Both the position numbers and the translations under genes were made by a program. 47,237 nt of DNA from contig CALGFJ010000311.1 in assembly GCA_937881055.1 (NCBI GenBank), forward strand, positions 1 through 47,237, in the 5' to 3' direction. This stretch comes from an uncultured Acidimicrobiaceae bacterium. Its GTDB lineage: Bacteria; Actinomycetota; Acidimicrobiia; Acidimicrobiales; RAAP-2. A model generated the notes under the pieces. That model saw only the letters and a list, made by a program, of their open reading frames with translations, ran no database searches and was not told the DNA's origin. Of this stretch, positions 1-11,256 are shown one piece after another; the first letter of the stretch is position 1; each line of letters starts with the position of its first letter.

Positions 1-533
1 GACGATTGTAAATCTTGGTGAGAATCAGATTCTTCTCCTGCAAGACGACGTCGAGTTTTTGCCGAAAGATCTTGGCGTCCAAGAGGTCTTGCACACGAAG
101 TCCGACCCGCGAGGACTTGTCGGCGTAGGCCGGACCGATCCCGCGCTTCGTCGTGCCCAGGGCGTTCTTGCCGAGGAAACGCTCCGTCAAGCGGTCTAAC
201 TCCTGATGATACGGCATTATCAGGTGGGCGTTGCCCGAGACGATTAGGCGCGAGACGTCGACGTTCTTGGAGCTCAACGAATCCAATTCAGCGAGCAGCA
301 CGGCGGGGTCGACCACGACACCGTTGCCGATGACCGGCGTGATCGACGGGTACAGAACGCCCGACGGGACGAGTTGCAGGGCGAACGCTTCGTCGTTGAC
401 GACGATGCGGTGACCGGCGTTGTGGCCACCCTGGTAGCGCACGACCATATCCATGTCACGAGACATGAGGTCGGTCAACTTCCCCTTACCTTCGTCACCC
501 CACTGGGTTCCGACGACCACCGTTGCGGGCACT
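1..533 (-). CDS. purA: Adenylosuccinate synthetase, N-terminal part (runs off left edge)
   Basis: Manual minus-strand translation from GTG at 533: [41 protein letters not shown], the PurA GTP-binding signature; not in the ORF track because it is truncated. Confidence 0.93.
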
Positions 534-633
534 GGGCTCCTCCGAGTCGGCCTCGTTGCGAGCAAAGTCTACTTCACCGAAAATGCTCGCCCGTCTTCCG
601 GCGTGGCATCGAGCGGCGTACGATTCGTTGTTC

Positions 634-2346
634 TTAGGGTCCTCCCACGATCCCCGCGACGACGCCGGCGACATTCGTTGACCTGATTTTCGTGCAGACC
701 TCGTTGACACCAATCGTCACGAAGAACGAGGTCTGATTGAACTCGATTTGCAGCCGGTTCATGTTCTTCGGTTGACATGAACTTTTCGTGTAGTTCGCCG
801 CAGTCTCGATGCCCACGGTGACGCTCGCCTCGCCGCCCGACTGCCCCAGCATCGTCTTTCTCCCGCGTCCGGCCACCCGGATTTTGGTGGCCACGCGACC
901 GACCGGGACGTCACGGGAACCGGCAACCGGTTGGACGCGCGGTATCCCTGACAGCCAACAGGCCGGGGGTCCAAGTTCTTTGAACAGAATCGTGACGTAC
1001 GAGGTCCCCCCAGCCGCACCAGTTCTAGCGACTTTCGCGACCACGTCGTTCTCGCCGGAGCACAGAGACGACACCGGATCGTGACCGACGGGCAAGGGTG
1101 AAACCTTCGACCACGTAATCCCGTTTGACGTCAGATAAATTGGCCCGCCTTCGACGGTGACCACCGATCCGGTCGACCCGAACGTTGACTCGATCGCGGG
1201 AGCGCCATCGAAACCGTTAACGGTCGTGGCACTCCACCGTGAACCGCCGTTCGTACTGAACGTGACACCGCCGCCCGCACCCCCGACGAGACCGAAAAGG
1301 ATCTTCTTGTTGCCACTCAAGAGGAGAGAACTGGACGTGTCAACGATATTGCCGACCACGTTGCCTACTTCTTCATTGGACTTCGCTACGATGCTCCAGC
1401 GCAGTCCGTGGTCGTTCGATTGCCAAAGTTGATGAGCACCCTGATTCATGCCCCCATCCAGGTAGCAGTTGAGCAACCAATGACGTTGGCCGGGGTTGAG
1501 GAGTTGGTCGATGGTTATGTGTTCGCAGGGGTCCGCGAGAAGCGTCCACGAAACGCCGGCGTCATTCGTATCAAGAATCGACGACGCTGTTCCCTCGCCG
1601 CCGCCTTCCACGACAACGTCAGATCTCGACGACAGCGCAGTCAACACGACGACGGCCCGGTAGTTCGTCGCCCCCATCTTTGGGACCAAGTGCGAACTGA
1701 ACGGTTTGGTCGCGTCCAAGTGATACAGGGCCAACTCGCTCGGACACTTCAGAGGCCCATAATTCGGAATTGGCTCAGAGCACACGTCACTCGTGACGGT
1801 GATCGTTGATCCCGCGATCGCGAAGTTCGGCCAAATGCCCGCGGTGACCAGTTTCTTCCACGAGGTGCCGCCGTCATTCGTGACATAGATCGAGTCCTGA
1901 TAGGCCTGCACGTAGCCGAGATTGCGACTAACGAAATTTAGTGTCGGCACCGAAAACGGTTGGTTCCCAACGAATGAGTTCAGAGGTAATGGAGCAATGG
2001 TCGACCAAGTGTTGCCGGCGTCCTCGGTGTGGACGAGGTAGTACCGATTGACGCCGGGGCCGGTGCTCGCCGCTACGGCAACGCCATCATTGGCATTGAG
2101 CATGTCGACGTTTTCGATCTCGGTGAATACTCCGAGTGTCGTCGTCGTCAAGGGGGTTCCGGGCGACACGGTTCGAACGAGATCAGTGGACGACTTTGCG
2201 CTTACTGCGTTGGGCGTCGCCACGATCGACACGGCGACGAAGATCAAGCTCGTCAAGGCACCACGGACAAGTCTCGTCGACGAAGCGGAGTATGCAACGT
2301 TTCCGATTACCCAGCGTCGCGACGCACCCATTTCCCCATTATGCAA
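634..2346 (-). CDS. Secreted BNR/sialidase-like (HCF136-like) beta-propeller protein
   Basis: 570 aa; N-terminal hydrophobic signal ending AVSAKSS; repeated S.DGG..W / TNDGGTSWKKL / TEDAGNTWSTI / DTNDAGVSWTLL motifs. Confidence 0.7.
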   Translation of the reverse strand: MHNGEMGASRRWVIGNVAYSASSTRLVRGALTSLIFVAVSIVATPNAVSAKSSTDLVRTVSPGTPLTTTTLGVFTEIENVDMLNANDGVAVAASTGPGVNRYYLVHTEDAGNTWSTIAPLPLNSFVGNQPFSVPTLNFVSRNLGYVQAYQDSIYVTNDGGTSWKKLVTAGIWPNFAIAGSTITVTSDVCSEPIPNYGPLKCPSELALYHLDATKPFSSHLVPKMGATNYRAVVVLTALSSRSDVVVEGGGEGTASSILDTNDAGVSWTLLADPCEHITIDQLLNPGQRHWLLNCYLDGGMNQGAHQLWQSNDHGLRWSIVAKSNEEVGNVVGNIVDTSSSLLLSGNKKILFGLVGGAGGGVTFSTNGGSRWSATTVNGFDGAPAIESTFGSTGSVVTVEGGPIYLTSNGITWSKVSPLPVGHDPVSSLCSGENDVVAKVARTGAAGGTSYVTILFKELGPPACWLSGIPRVQPVAGSRDVPVGRVATKIRVAGRGRKTMLGQSGGEASVTVGIETAANYTKSSCQPKNMNRLQIEFNQTSFFVTIGVNEVCTKIRSTNVAGVVAGIVGGP

Positions 2347-2428
2347 GAGTCCGGCGCAACCGTCTTATTTGTCATTGCACCGTCAAGCGCGACTCACAAT
2401 CCCTCAATGAGAGGCGATGAGGAGCGGA

Positions 2429-2827
2429 CTACGGACTCTCCCGGAGTCGCCGACGGGCGTCAATGAATTCGGCGATGGTGTTTTGGATCGGGACGAGGTC
2501 GCGTCGGTACTGGCGATGCGTCTCTTCGACATTGGAGCGGCCCTGATCGAGTGCGGCCGCGAGTCGGACGCGAAGGTCGGCGAGTTCGGCCTCGAGACGA
2601 ATGATCTTCTTGACGCCCTCGAGGTTGACGCCCTCGTTGGTCAGCTCTTGGATTCGTCGAAGTGCTGCGAGGTCCGCATCAGAGAAGCGCCGTGATCCGC
2701 CACTCGTGCGCTGAGGGTTCAAGAGTCCACCGCGCTCGTAGTTGCGAAGCGTCTGTGGGTGGACACCCGCCAACTCGGCGAACACCGAGATCACGTAGAC
2801 GGCGTGATTTTGTTGGCGTTCATCCAT
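2429..2827 (-). CDS. hspR: MerR-family heat shock repressor HspR
   Basis: MerR helix-turn-helix (YVISVFAELAGVHPQTLRNYERGGLLNPQRTSGGSRRFSDADL), last gene of the dnaK-grpE-dnaJ operon. Confidence 0.9.
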   Translation of the reverse strand: MDERQQNHAVYVISVFAELAGVHPQTLRNYERGGLLNPQRTSGGSRRFSDADLAALRRIQELTNEGVNLEGVKKIIRLEAELADLRVRLAAALDQGRSNVEETHRQYRRDLVPIQNTIAEFIDARRRLRESP

Positions 2828-3917
2828 TCGCTACCCCTTCTTTTAGAGCGACGGCCAATTTTTCGACTGCCATCTTCTGTTCTTTGTTCAGCTTCTTGGG
2901 AATCGTGACGTTGACGGTGACCAAGAGGTCGCCCGCGGCGTGCTTGCCACCGGCGGGAACGCCGCGGCCACGCACGCGCATCGTGGTCGACGGTTGCGTG
3001 CCGGCGGGGATCTTCAACGTCACTGGTTCATCGAGCGTCGGTACTTCGACGGTCGTGCCAAGCATCGCGGCCGTAAGCGCAACGTTGACGCTCGTCGTGA
3101 CGTTGCGGCCACGACGATCGAAGCGAGCGTCCGGCGACACGTGGACGTCGACGAAGAGGTCACCGGGGGGACCGCCGTGGGTCCCCGGATTGCCCTTGCC
3201 TTTCAGCTTGATGCGTTGCCCGTCATTGACGCCCGCGGGAATGCGGACGTTGACCTTTCGCGACGACGGTTCGCGGCCGGTGCCGTGACACGTCGGACAC
3301 GGCGTCACGATTCGTCCGCCGCGTCCCTGGCAGACCGGGCAGACACTGGACATCGCGAACGGTCCCTGGTCGTCATTGAGTACGCCGCGACCACCGCAGC
3401 GCTCGCAGGTGACGAATCCCGTACCGGGCGCGGCACCACTCCCCTTGCAGGTGTGGCACGCCTCGTTGCTCGGCAGGTTCACCGACGTCGTCACGCCCAC
3501 GACGGCGTCGCGAAAACCCAGGTGTAGCGCCGTTTCGAGATCAGCGCCGCGCTGTGCTCGCTGACGCCGTCCCCCACCGAACAGTCCTCCGAAGAGGTCG
3601 CCGAGGTCGCCGAAGTCGCCCGTTTGGAAGTTGAAACCGCCCGCCCCCGGACCACTCGGACCGCCCGGTCCGCCGAACCCGGCCGCGGCCGGTCCGAGAC
3701 GACGAACGTCGTCGTACTCCTTGCGTTTCTCCTTGTCGCCGAGCACGTCGTAGGCGACCGAAACCTCTTTGAACTTCTCCTCGGAGCCGGGATTGGTATC
3801 GGGGTGCGACGACTTCGCCAACTTGCGATAGGCGCGCGTGATTTCCTTCTCGGTCGCGCTCGAAGAGAGTCCTAGGACCTTGTAGTAGTCCTTGTCGAAC
3901 CACTCTCGTTCGACCAT
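2820..3917 (-). CDS. dnaJ: Chaperone DnaJ
   Basis: J domain (YYKVLGLSSSATEKEITRAYRKLAKSSHPDTNPG), G-rich region, CxxCxGxG zinc-finger repeats. Confidence 0.97.
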   Translation of the reverse strand: MVEREWFDKDYYKVLGLSSSATEKEITRAYRKLAKSSHPDTNPGSEEKFKEVSVAYDVLGDKEKRKEYDDVRRLGPAAAGFGGPGGPSGPGAGGFNFQTGDFGDLGDLFGGLFGGGRRQRAQRGADLETALHLGFRDAVVGVTTSVNLPSNEACHTCKGSGAAPGTGFVTCERCGGRGVLNDDQGPFAMSSVCPVCQGRGGRIVTPCPTCHGTGREPSSRKVNVRIPAGVNDGQRIKLKGKGNPGTHGGPPGDLFVDVHVSPDARFDRRGRNVTTSVNVALTAAMLGTTVEVPTLDEPVTLKIPAGTQPSTTMRVRGRGVPAGGKHAAGDLLVTVNVTIPKKLNKEQKMAVEKLAVALKEGVANG

Positions 3918-3921
3918 CGAG

Positions 3922-4416
3922 TCAGCCTCGAACTTTCACCATCGCAGGACGTAGAACCGAACCCTTCCAACGGTAACCGGCGCGAAGAACGTCTTCGACC
4001 ACGGGTCCCTCGTCACCTTCGACGTGTGCGACCGCGTCGTGCACTTGGGGGTTGAACTCGACACCGACGGCGTCGATGCGCTCGAGCCCCTCTTTGGCGA
4101 GGGCGTCGAGCAGGAGACCCCTCGCTTGATCCAGGGCCTCGGCCTCTTCGGACGGGGCGCTCGAAAAGTGAGCGGCCGCGAGGTCGAAGGCGTCGAGCAC
4201 GGGCAACATCTTGACGACGACTTCACCGGCTGCGCGGTCCGCGGCGTCGATTGACGAACGCGCCACGCGCTTGCGGTAGTTCTCGAAGTCGGCCTGCAGT
4301 CGTTGGAGCGCGTCCAGGTACTCGTCGCGTTCGCGTTCTACGTCAGAGCGTTCGTCAACGACCTCCGTGACGACCTCGGCCGCCACGGTGTCGTTTTCCA
4401 CTACGTCATCACTCAT
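3922..4416 (-). CDS. grpE: Nucleotide exchange factor GrpE
   Basis: LQADFENYRKRVAR ... VGVEFNPQVHDAV; position between dnaK and dnaJ. Confidence 0.95.
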   Translation of the reverse strand: MSDDVVENDTVAAEVVTEVVDERSDVERERDEYLDALQRLQADFENYRKRVARSSIDAADRAAGEVVVKMLPVLDAFDLAAAHFSSAPSEEAEALDQARGLLLDALAKEGLERIDAVGVEFNPQVHDAVAHVEGDEGPVVEDVLRAGYRWKGSVLRPAMVKVRG

Positions 4417-4418
4417 GA

Positions 4419-6230
<1,812 letters not shown>

Positions 6231-6295
6231 GAAAATCTCCTTGATTCGTTTTCTTCCTCGCCGGACCATCCGGAGGGTCAGAACTCACTACAACC

Positions 6296-6326
6296 AGTGT
6301 ACAGAGTTGAGCCTCTTCTTGTCAAG
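6296..6326 (-). promoter_or_regulatory. dnaK promoter with HAIR-like HspR element overlapping the -35
   Basis: Minus strand TTGACA-N18-TACACT (6325..6296); plus-strand GTTGAGC-N7-TGTCAAG at 6306-6326, 10/14 match to HAIR consensus CTTGAGT-N7-ACTCAAG with exact 7-nt spacing. Confidence 0.65.
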
Positions 6327-6347
6327 AAAATATATAGGTCTTATAAC
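6319..6347 (+). promoter_or_regulatory. Candidate gpmA promoter
   Basis: TTGTCA (6319-6324), 17-nt spacer, TATAAC (6342-6347), upstream of the gpmA start. Confidence 0.55.
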
Positions 6348-6434
6348 ACTTTTAGAAAGGCCAGTGATTAGAAGGCCCCCGAGCGCCTACGGACCTCTCA
6401 TTGAGTCTTCGAGCACCCGATGTACGCTGGTTCG

Positions 6435-7190
6435 GTGCCTGACCTTATTCTCGTGCGCCACGGCCAATCGGCCTGGAACGAACTGAATCTCTTCACCGGC
6501 TGGACCGACGTCGATCTCACGCCCCAGGGCGAATCCGAAGCTCAATCTGCGGGCGAACTCGTGGCCGCCGAGTCCGACCTGGACCTTCGCGTCCTGCACA
6601 CGTCGGTACTGACGAGGGCCATCCGCACCGCCGAGATCACCCTCCACGCCGCCGGCAGGTCGTGGCTCCCGGTTCGGCGCACGTGGCGACTGAACGAGCG
6701 CCACTACGGCGATCTCACGGGTAAGGACAAGAAGGAGACCGCGGAGCAGTTCGGCATCGAGCAGGTCAAGCTCTGGCGACGATCGTACGACGTTCCCCCG
6801 CCGCCCATGCCCGAAGGCGATCCCCGCAGCAGCCTCACCGACCCGCGCTATCGCGACGTGCCGGCCGAGTTCATCCCGGCGACCGAGTGTCTGAAGGACG
6901 TCGTCGCTCGGGTGACGCCGTACTTCGCCGACGTGATCGTCGAAGACCTCCGTAGCGAGGCCGTGCGCGGTGGCGCGGTCATCGTCGTCGCCCACGGCAA
7001 CTCCATTCGCGCCCTTCGCATGGTCCTCCAGAACATCCCCGAGGACGAGATCGCCGAACTCGAGATCCCGACCGGTATCCCGTACCGCGTGACGCTGGAC
7101 GACGGGCTCAACATCCTCGAGGCCGACTACCTGGGTGACCCCTCGGCCGCGGCGGCGGCGGCCGAGGCCGTCGCGCGCCAGGCCGGGTAG
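6435..7190 (+). CDS. gpmA: 2,3-bisphosphoglycerate-dependent phosphoglycerate mutase (start GTG 6435 or ATG 6420)
   Basis: LILVRHGQSAWNELNLFTGWTDVDLTPQG ... AHGNSIRALRMVL. Confidence 0.95.
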   Translation: MPDLILVRHGQSAWNELNLFTGWTDVDLTPQGESEAQSAGELVAAESDLDLRVLHTSVLTRAIRTAEITLHAAGRSWLPVRRTWRLNERHYGDLTGKDKKETAEQFGIEQVKLWRRSYDVPPPPMPEGDPRSSLTDPRYRDVPAEFIPATECLKDVVARVTPYFADVIVEDLRSEAVRGGAVIVVAHGNSIRALRMVLQNIPEDEIAELEIPTGIPYRVTLDDGLNILEADYLGDPSAAAAAAEAVARQAG

Positions 7191-7529
7191 CTACAGCGCC
7201 GAGGGACCGCGTTCGTTGGTGCGGATCCGCACCACGTGCTCGATATCGGTGACCCACGCCACGCCGTCACCAATGGTGTCGGTGCGCGCCGCTTGGACGA
7301 TCGCGTCGATCAGCGTGTCGACCAGTTCGTCCGTGCAGATGATCTCGACGCGGATCTTGTCCACGAAGTCGAACTCGTACTCCTTGCCCCGGTAGATCTC
7401 AATGTGACCCCCGGCGTGGCCGAAACCTCGAGCTTGGGTGACGGTCATGCCGGTGATGCCGACGTCCTTGACCGCGGTCTTCACCTCATCGAGCTTGAAC
7501 GGCTTGACGACTGCGGTGACTATCTTCAT
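7191..7529 (-). CDS. glnB: Nitrogen regulatory protein PII
   Basis: 112 aa; MKIVTAVVKPFKLDEVKTAV..GITGMTVTQARGFG, T-loop EIYRGKEYEFDF with Tyr retained; downstream of amt. Confidence 0.93.
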   Translation of the reverse strand: MKIVTAVVKPFKLDEVKTAVKDVGITGMTVTQARGFGHAGGHIEIYRGKEYEFDFVDKIRVEIICTDELVDTLIDAIVQAARTDTIGDGVAWVTDIEHVVRIRTNERGPSAL

Positions 7530-7538
7530 TGTCTCTCC

Positions 7539-8969
7539 TTAGACGTTGTCGGAGTGTAGGTGGCTGGGTGTATCGAGCGGCTCACCGAAGGTCGGCTCCG
7601 GATAGGCCTCTTCTTCGTGAATCGCCACGTCTCCGATGCGCAGTGTCTCTTCATCTTCACGCAGTCCTCCGAGTACCCACTTCACAAAGTAGAAGATGAT
7701 GGCGGTGGCGGTGGCGGTCCAGCAGATGATCCAGGCGGCCGCCAAGAACTGTTCCCAGAGTTGATGAAACGAATGGCCGTAGAACCACCCACTTACGGAG
7801 AACTCTCCGGACCCCTTGTAGTGCTTGCCGGCCACCCCATACTCCGTCATGTGCGGGTCCGCGAGGATTCCGACCAACAGACCACCGATGAGACCGGCGA
7901 TGCCGTGGGTGTAGACCACGCCGAGGGCGTCATCGACCTTGGAGAAGGGGCGGACCTTGGAGAGGTAGTTCCACGCGAACCACACGACGGTCGAGGAGAT
8001 CAGACCCACGAAGATCGCGCCCGTACCGTTCACGAAACCGGCGCTTGGAGTGATTGCGACGAGTCCGCAGAGCATGCCGTTGATGGCGCCGAGGAACGTG
8101 GGCTTCTTCTGCTTCGAGAGGAACATGTCCCACAGCAACCACGTGATGACTCCGACGGCCGTGGCGACGTTGGTGTTGAGCACCGCCGAGGCCGCCGAGG
8201 CTCCGGCGTAGAAGGGGTCGCCGCCGTTGAAGCCGTTCCAGCCGAGCCAGATGATGCCCGCGCCCACGGCGACCATCATCAGGTTGCTCGGGAAGGCGTT
8301 CTCACGGTCCTGCCAACGACGTGGTCCGAGGATCGCCGCACCGGTGAAGGCCGCGACGCCCGCTGAGAGGTGGATGACGTAGCCACCGGAGAAGTCGACC
8401 GCACCCTTTTGCGCGAAGAACCCACCACCCCACAAGAGCGCGGCGTTGACGCAGTAGACGCCCGTGATCCAGAGCGGCACGATCAAGAGCCACGCCTTGA
8501 ACTTGAGTCGCCCGACGAACGCCCCGACGAACAAGAGCGGCGTGATGGCCGCGAAGACGAACTGGAAGTAGGCCAGCGTCGCGGTCGGGAAGTGGAAGGG
8601 GATCAGGGTATTCGCACCCGAAACGGCCTGTCCCTGTTCCGAGCTCGCGGTCGCGAGCGGCGTGAAGTGACCGATGAACCCGCTCCAGAACGAACCCGTG
8701 GCGCCAAAGTGCGCGAGCGGGCCGAAGGCCAGGTTGTAGCCCCAGAGCATCCACACGATGAGCGTGATCGAGAAGCCCGAGAAGATCATCAACATCGTGT
8801 TGACGATCCACTTCTTTCGCACGAGTCCGCCGTAGAGGACGGCGAGACCCGGCAAGCTCATCAGACCGACCAACGTGGCGGCGGTGAGCTGCCACGTGTT
8901 GTCAGCGGGATTCAGCCAATGGGGATACGGGATGTTCACTGCTGAGAGCACGTCCACTCCTCGGGTCAC
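7539..8969 (-). CDS. amt: Ammonium transporter
   Basis: Polytopic protein with GLVRKKWIVNTMLMIFSGFSITLIVWMLWGYNLAFG, DFSGGYVIHLSAGVAAF, GAGIIWLGWNGFNGG. Confidence 0.95.
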   Translation of the reverse strand: MTRGVDVLSAVNIPYPHWLNPADNTWQLTAATLVGLMSLPGLAVLYGGLVRKKWIVNTMLMIFSGFSITLIVWMLWGYNLAFGPLAHFGATGSFWSGFIGHFTPLATASSEQGQAVSGANTLIPFHFPTATLAYFQFVFAAITPLLFVGAFVGRLKFKAWLLIVPLWITGVYCVNAALLWGGGFFAQKGAVDFSGGYVIHLSAGVAAFTGAAILGPRRWQDRENAFPSNLMMVAVGAGIIWLGWNGFNGGDPFYAGASAASAVLNTNVATAVGVITWLLWDMFLSKQKKPTFLGAINGMLCGLVAITPSAGFVNGTGAIFVGLISSTVVWFAWNYLSKVRPFSKVDDALGVVYTHGIAGLIGGLLVGILADPHMTEYGVAGKHYKGSGEFSVSGWFYGHSFHQLWEQFLAAAWIICWTATATAIIFYFVKWVLGGLREDEETLRIGDVAIHEEEAYPEPTFGEPLDTPSHLHSDNV

Positions 8970-9022
8970 TAGGAGAGGGCGACGCTGACCTCAAGTTGAT
9001 GGCACCAGTGTCCCAACCGAGG

Positions 9023-9060
9023 ATTTCGAAACCGTTAGCAACGGGTTTCGAGAGTGTTAA
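9023..9060 (-). promoter_or_regulatory. GlnR-type box upstream of amt-glnB
   Basis: Minus strand TTAAC-ACTCTC-GAAAC-CCGTTG-CTAAC-GGTTTC-GAAAT: four half-sites each separated by exactly 6 nt, as in gTnAC-n6-GaAAC-n6-GtnAC-n6-GAAAC. Confidence 0.7.
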
Positions 9061-9084
9061 CAAGGACTGCTTCTAAGGAAGCCT

Positions 9085-11256
9085 TCAGGCTTGGAGGGAG
9101 CGCTCGACGACCTGGGCGATGTCCATGACCGACACCTCTTCGTCGCGGCCATTGGCCTTCACCGCGTCATCGAGCATGATCATGCAGAACGGGCAGGCCG
9201 TGGAGATGATGTCGGCGCCAGTATTCAGCGCCTCATTCGTCCTCTCCATGTTGACGCGCTTACCGATCGTCTCTTCCATCCACATGCGAGCCCCGCCGGC
9301 GCCGCAACAAAAGCCCTTCTCGCGACAGCGTCCCATCTCGACGGTCGTCACGCCGGGGATCGCGTCGAGCACGTCGCGCGGCTCGTCGAAGACCCGGTTG
9401 TGGCGGCCCAGGTAGCACGGGTCGTGGTAGGTCACCGTGCCCTCGTAGGCCACGCCCGGCACGAGCTTGCCGGTGGCGACGAGGTGGCTCAGCAACTGCG
9501 CGTGGTGGATCATCTCAAATTCGCCACCGAGACCGGGGTATTCGTTCTTCATCGTATTGAAGCAGTGCGGGCAACTGGCGACGATCTTCTTCGCGCCGAC
9601 GTCATTGAGCGTCGCAATATTGGCCTTCGCCATCTCTTGGAAGAGATACTCGTTGCCCATGCGACGGGCCGGGTCGCCGGTGCAGGACTCGCGCGGGCCC
9701 AAGATGGCGAAACGCACCCCGGCTCGGTGCAGCATTCGCGCGGTGGACACCGCCTGCTTGCGGCCCCGCTCGTCGAGTGATCCGGCGCAGCCGACCCAGT
9801 AGAGATACTCGATGTCCTCGGGAATGGGTCCGTCGATGATCGGCACCTCGAAGTCGAGGGCGTCGAGCCACTGGGTTCGCTTGGACGCACCCAGTCCCCA
9901 CGGGTCGCCCTGATTCTCCATGTTGCGCAGTAACAGTGCCGCTTCGCTGGGGAAGCGCGACTCCATCATCACTTCGAAGCGGCGCATGTCGATGATCGCG
10001 TCGACGTGCTCGATGTCGACGGGGCACTGTTCGACGCAACTGCCGCACGTGGTGCACGACCAGAGGACGTCCGGATCGATAGTGGTCGGCACCAGCGTCG
10101 CGACGTCCGTGTTGGATCCGCCCGAAAGAAGTCGATCGGCGGAAGCGAACATGTTGTCGCGCAGCCCCATGATGAGCAACTTCGGGCTGAGCGGCTTACC
10201 GGTCGTCCAGGCCGGACAGACCGATTGACAGCGCCCGCACTCGGTGCACGTGGAGAAGTCCAGCATCTGCTTCCACGTGAAGTCCTCCATCTTGCCCGCC
10301 CCGAAGACCGTGTCCTCGGTGACGTTCTCCATGTCCATGTCGGGCGTCTTGTCCAGTCCTCCGAGGGCGCGCGGCCGACGTGAGACGCCGATGTTGATCG
10401 GCGCGAGGAAGATGTGCAGGTGCTTCGAGTACGCGACGAAGACGAGGAAACCGGCGATCACCGCGATATTGAGGAGCAGGAAGACTGCTTCGAGCACCGC
10501 GTTCACGCCCACCCCGAGCGGAGCCAGCCAACTGGCGACCACGTGGCTCGCGAAGGCCCAGGGCGATGCGAACGACGCAAAGAACTGGGCCGTCGGAGTG
10601 AAGCCGGGCGGAACCTTGGCCAGGAACGGATCCATGCGTTCGAAGGGGAAGTAGCCGGTGTTGATCTGGGCGGCGCGGTAGATCAGCAGCGTGATGATGA
10701 CCAACGAGATCATGAAGAGCACGGCCCACGCCGCACCCAAGTGGCTGCCGTAGAAGCGCGAGTCGCGTTCCTTGCGCGACGGCGCGCTCTTGATGCGGAT
10801 GATGGTGAAGACGACCAGCGAGACCAGCACGGCGGTCGCGAAGAAATCCTCGGTGAAGGCGAGCCAGCTGTCGCGTCCAATGAGCGGAATGTGGAATCGG
10901 CGGCTGAAGAGCGATCCGTAGGCCTCGAGGATCGTCGTCATCAATATGGTGAATCCCCACATCGTGAAGAAGTGCGCCAGGCCCGGTACCGTCCACTTCA
11001 GCAGTTTTCGTTGGCCGGCGACTTCGACGACCTCGGCTTCAGAGACCTTGCGAAACCCCTGCCAGCGTCGAGGCGCGCTTTGACCCGATCTGATGAGCTT
11101 CGAGAGCCAATAGAACCGTCGTCCGGCAATCGCATAGAAGATGACCGTTACCGCGAGGCCGATAATGATTCGTGCTAGCACTGCGGTCCTCTCGTCACTG
11201 AATACATCGTCACTGCTTCTTGAAGTTCTCCGAGTACCGGCTGGGCGTCGGGCCAC
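9085..11256 (-). CDS. Membrane (Fe-S)-binding heterodisulfide-reductase-like oxidoreductase (NarI-like N-terminus, 2x4Fe-4S, CCG domains)
   Basis: CTECGRCQSVCPAW, CTTCGSCVEQCPVD ferredoxin motifs; CCGAGGARMWMEE CCG domain; N-terminal TM helices. Confidence 0.88.
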   Translation of the reverse strand: MARRPAGTRRTSRSSDDVFSDERTAVLARIIIGLAVTVIFYAIAGRRFYWLSKLIRSGQSAPRRWQGFRKVSEAEVVEVAGQRKLLKWTVPGLAHFFTMWGFTILMTTILEAYGSLFSRRFHIPLIGRDSWLAFTEDFFATAVLVSLVVFTIIRIKSAPSRKERDSRFYGSHLGAAWAVLFMISLVIITLLIYRAAQINTGYFPFERMDPFLAKVPPGFTPTAQFFASFASPWAFASHVVASWLAPLGVGVNAVLEAVFLLLNIAVIAGFLVFVAYSKHLHIFLAPINIGVSRRPRALGGLDKTPDMDMENVTEDTVFGAGKMEDFTWKQMLDFSTCTECGRCQSVCPAWTTGKPLSPKLLIMGLRDNMFASADRLLSGGSNTDVATLVPTTIDPDVLWSCTTCGSCVEQCPVDIEHVDAIIDMRRFEVMMESRFPSEAALLLRNMENQGDPWGLGASKRTQWLDALDFEVPIIDGPIPEDIEYLYWVGCAGSLDERGRKQAVSTARMLHRAGVRFAILGPRESCTGDPARRMGNEYLFQEMAKANIATLNDVGAKKIVASCPHCFNTMKNEYPGLGGEFEMIHHAQLLSHLVATGKLVPGVAYEGTVTYHDPCYLGRHNRVFDEPRDVLDAIPGVTTVEMGRCREKGFCCGAGGARMWMEETIGKRVNMERTNEALNTGADIISTACPFCMIMLDDAVKANGRDEEVSVMDIAQVVERSLQA

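Noticed and set aside
7560-8945. Long plus-strand ORFs (268 and 191 aa) opposite amt
   Set aside because: Low-complexity Arg/Glu/Asp-rich antisense frames of the ammonium transporter gene.
9023-9060. Hairpin TCGAAACCGTTAGCAACGGGTTTCGA as a terminator of the Fe-S oxidoreductase gene
   Set aside because: No U-tract on the relevant strand, and the four half-sites with exact 6-nt spacing fit a GlnR box better.
10414-11178. 254-aa plus-strand ORF opposite the Fe-S oxidoreductase
   Set aside because: Antisense shadow frame with no recognisable domain.
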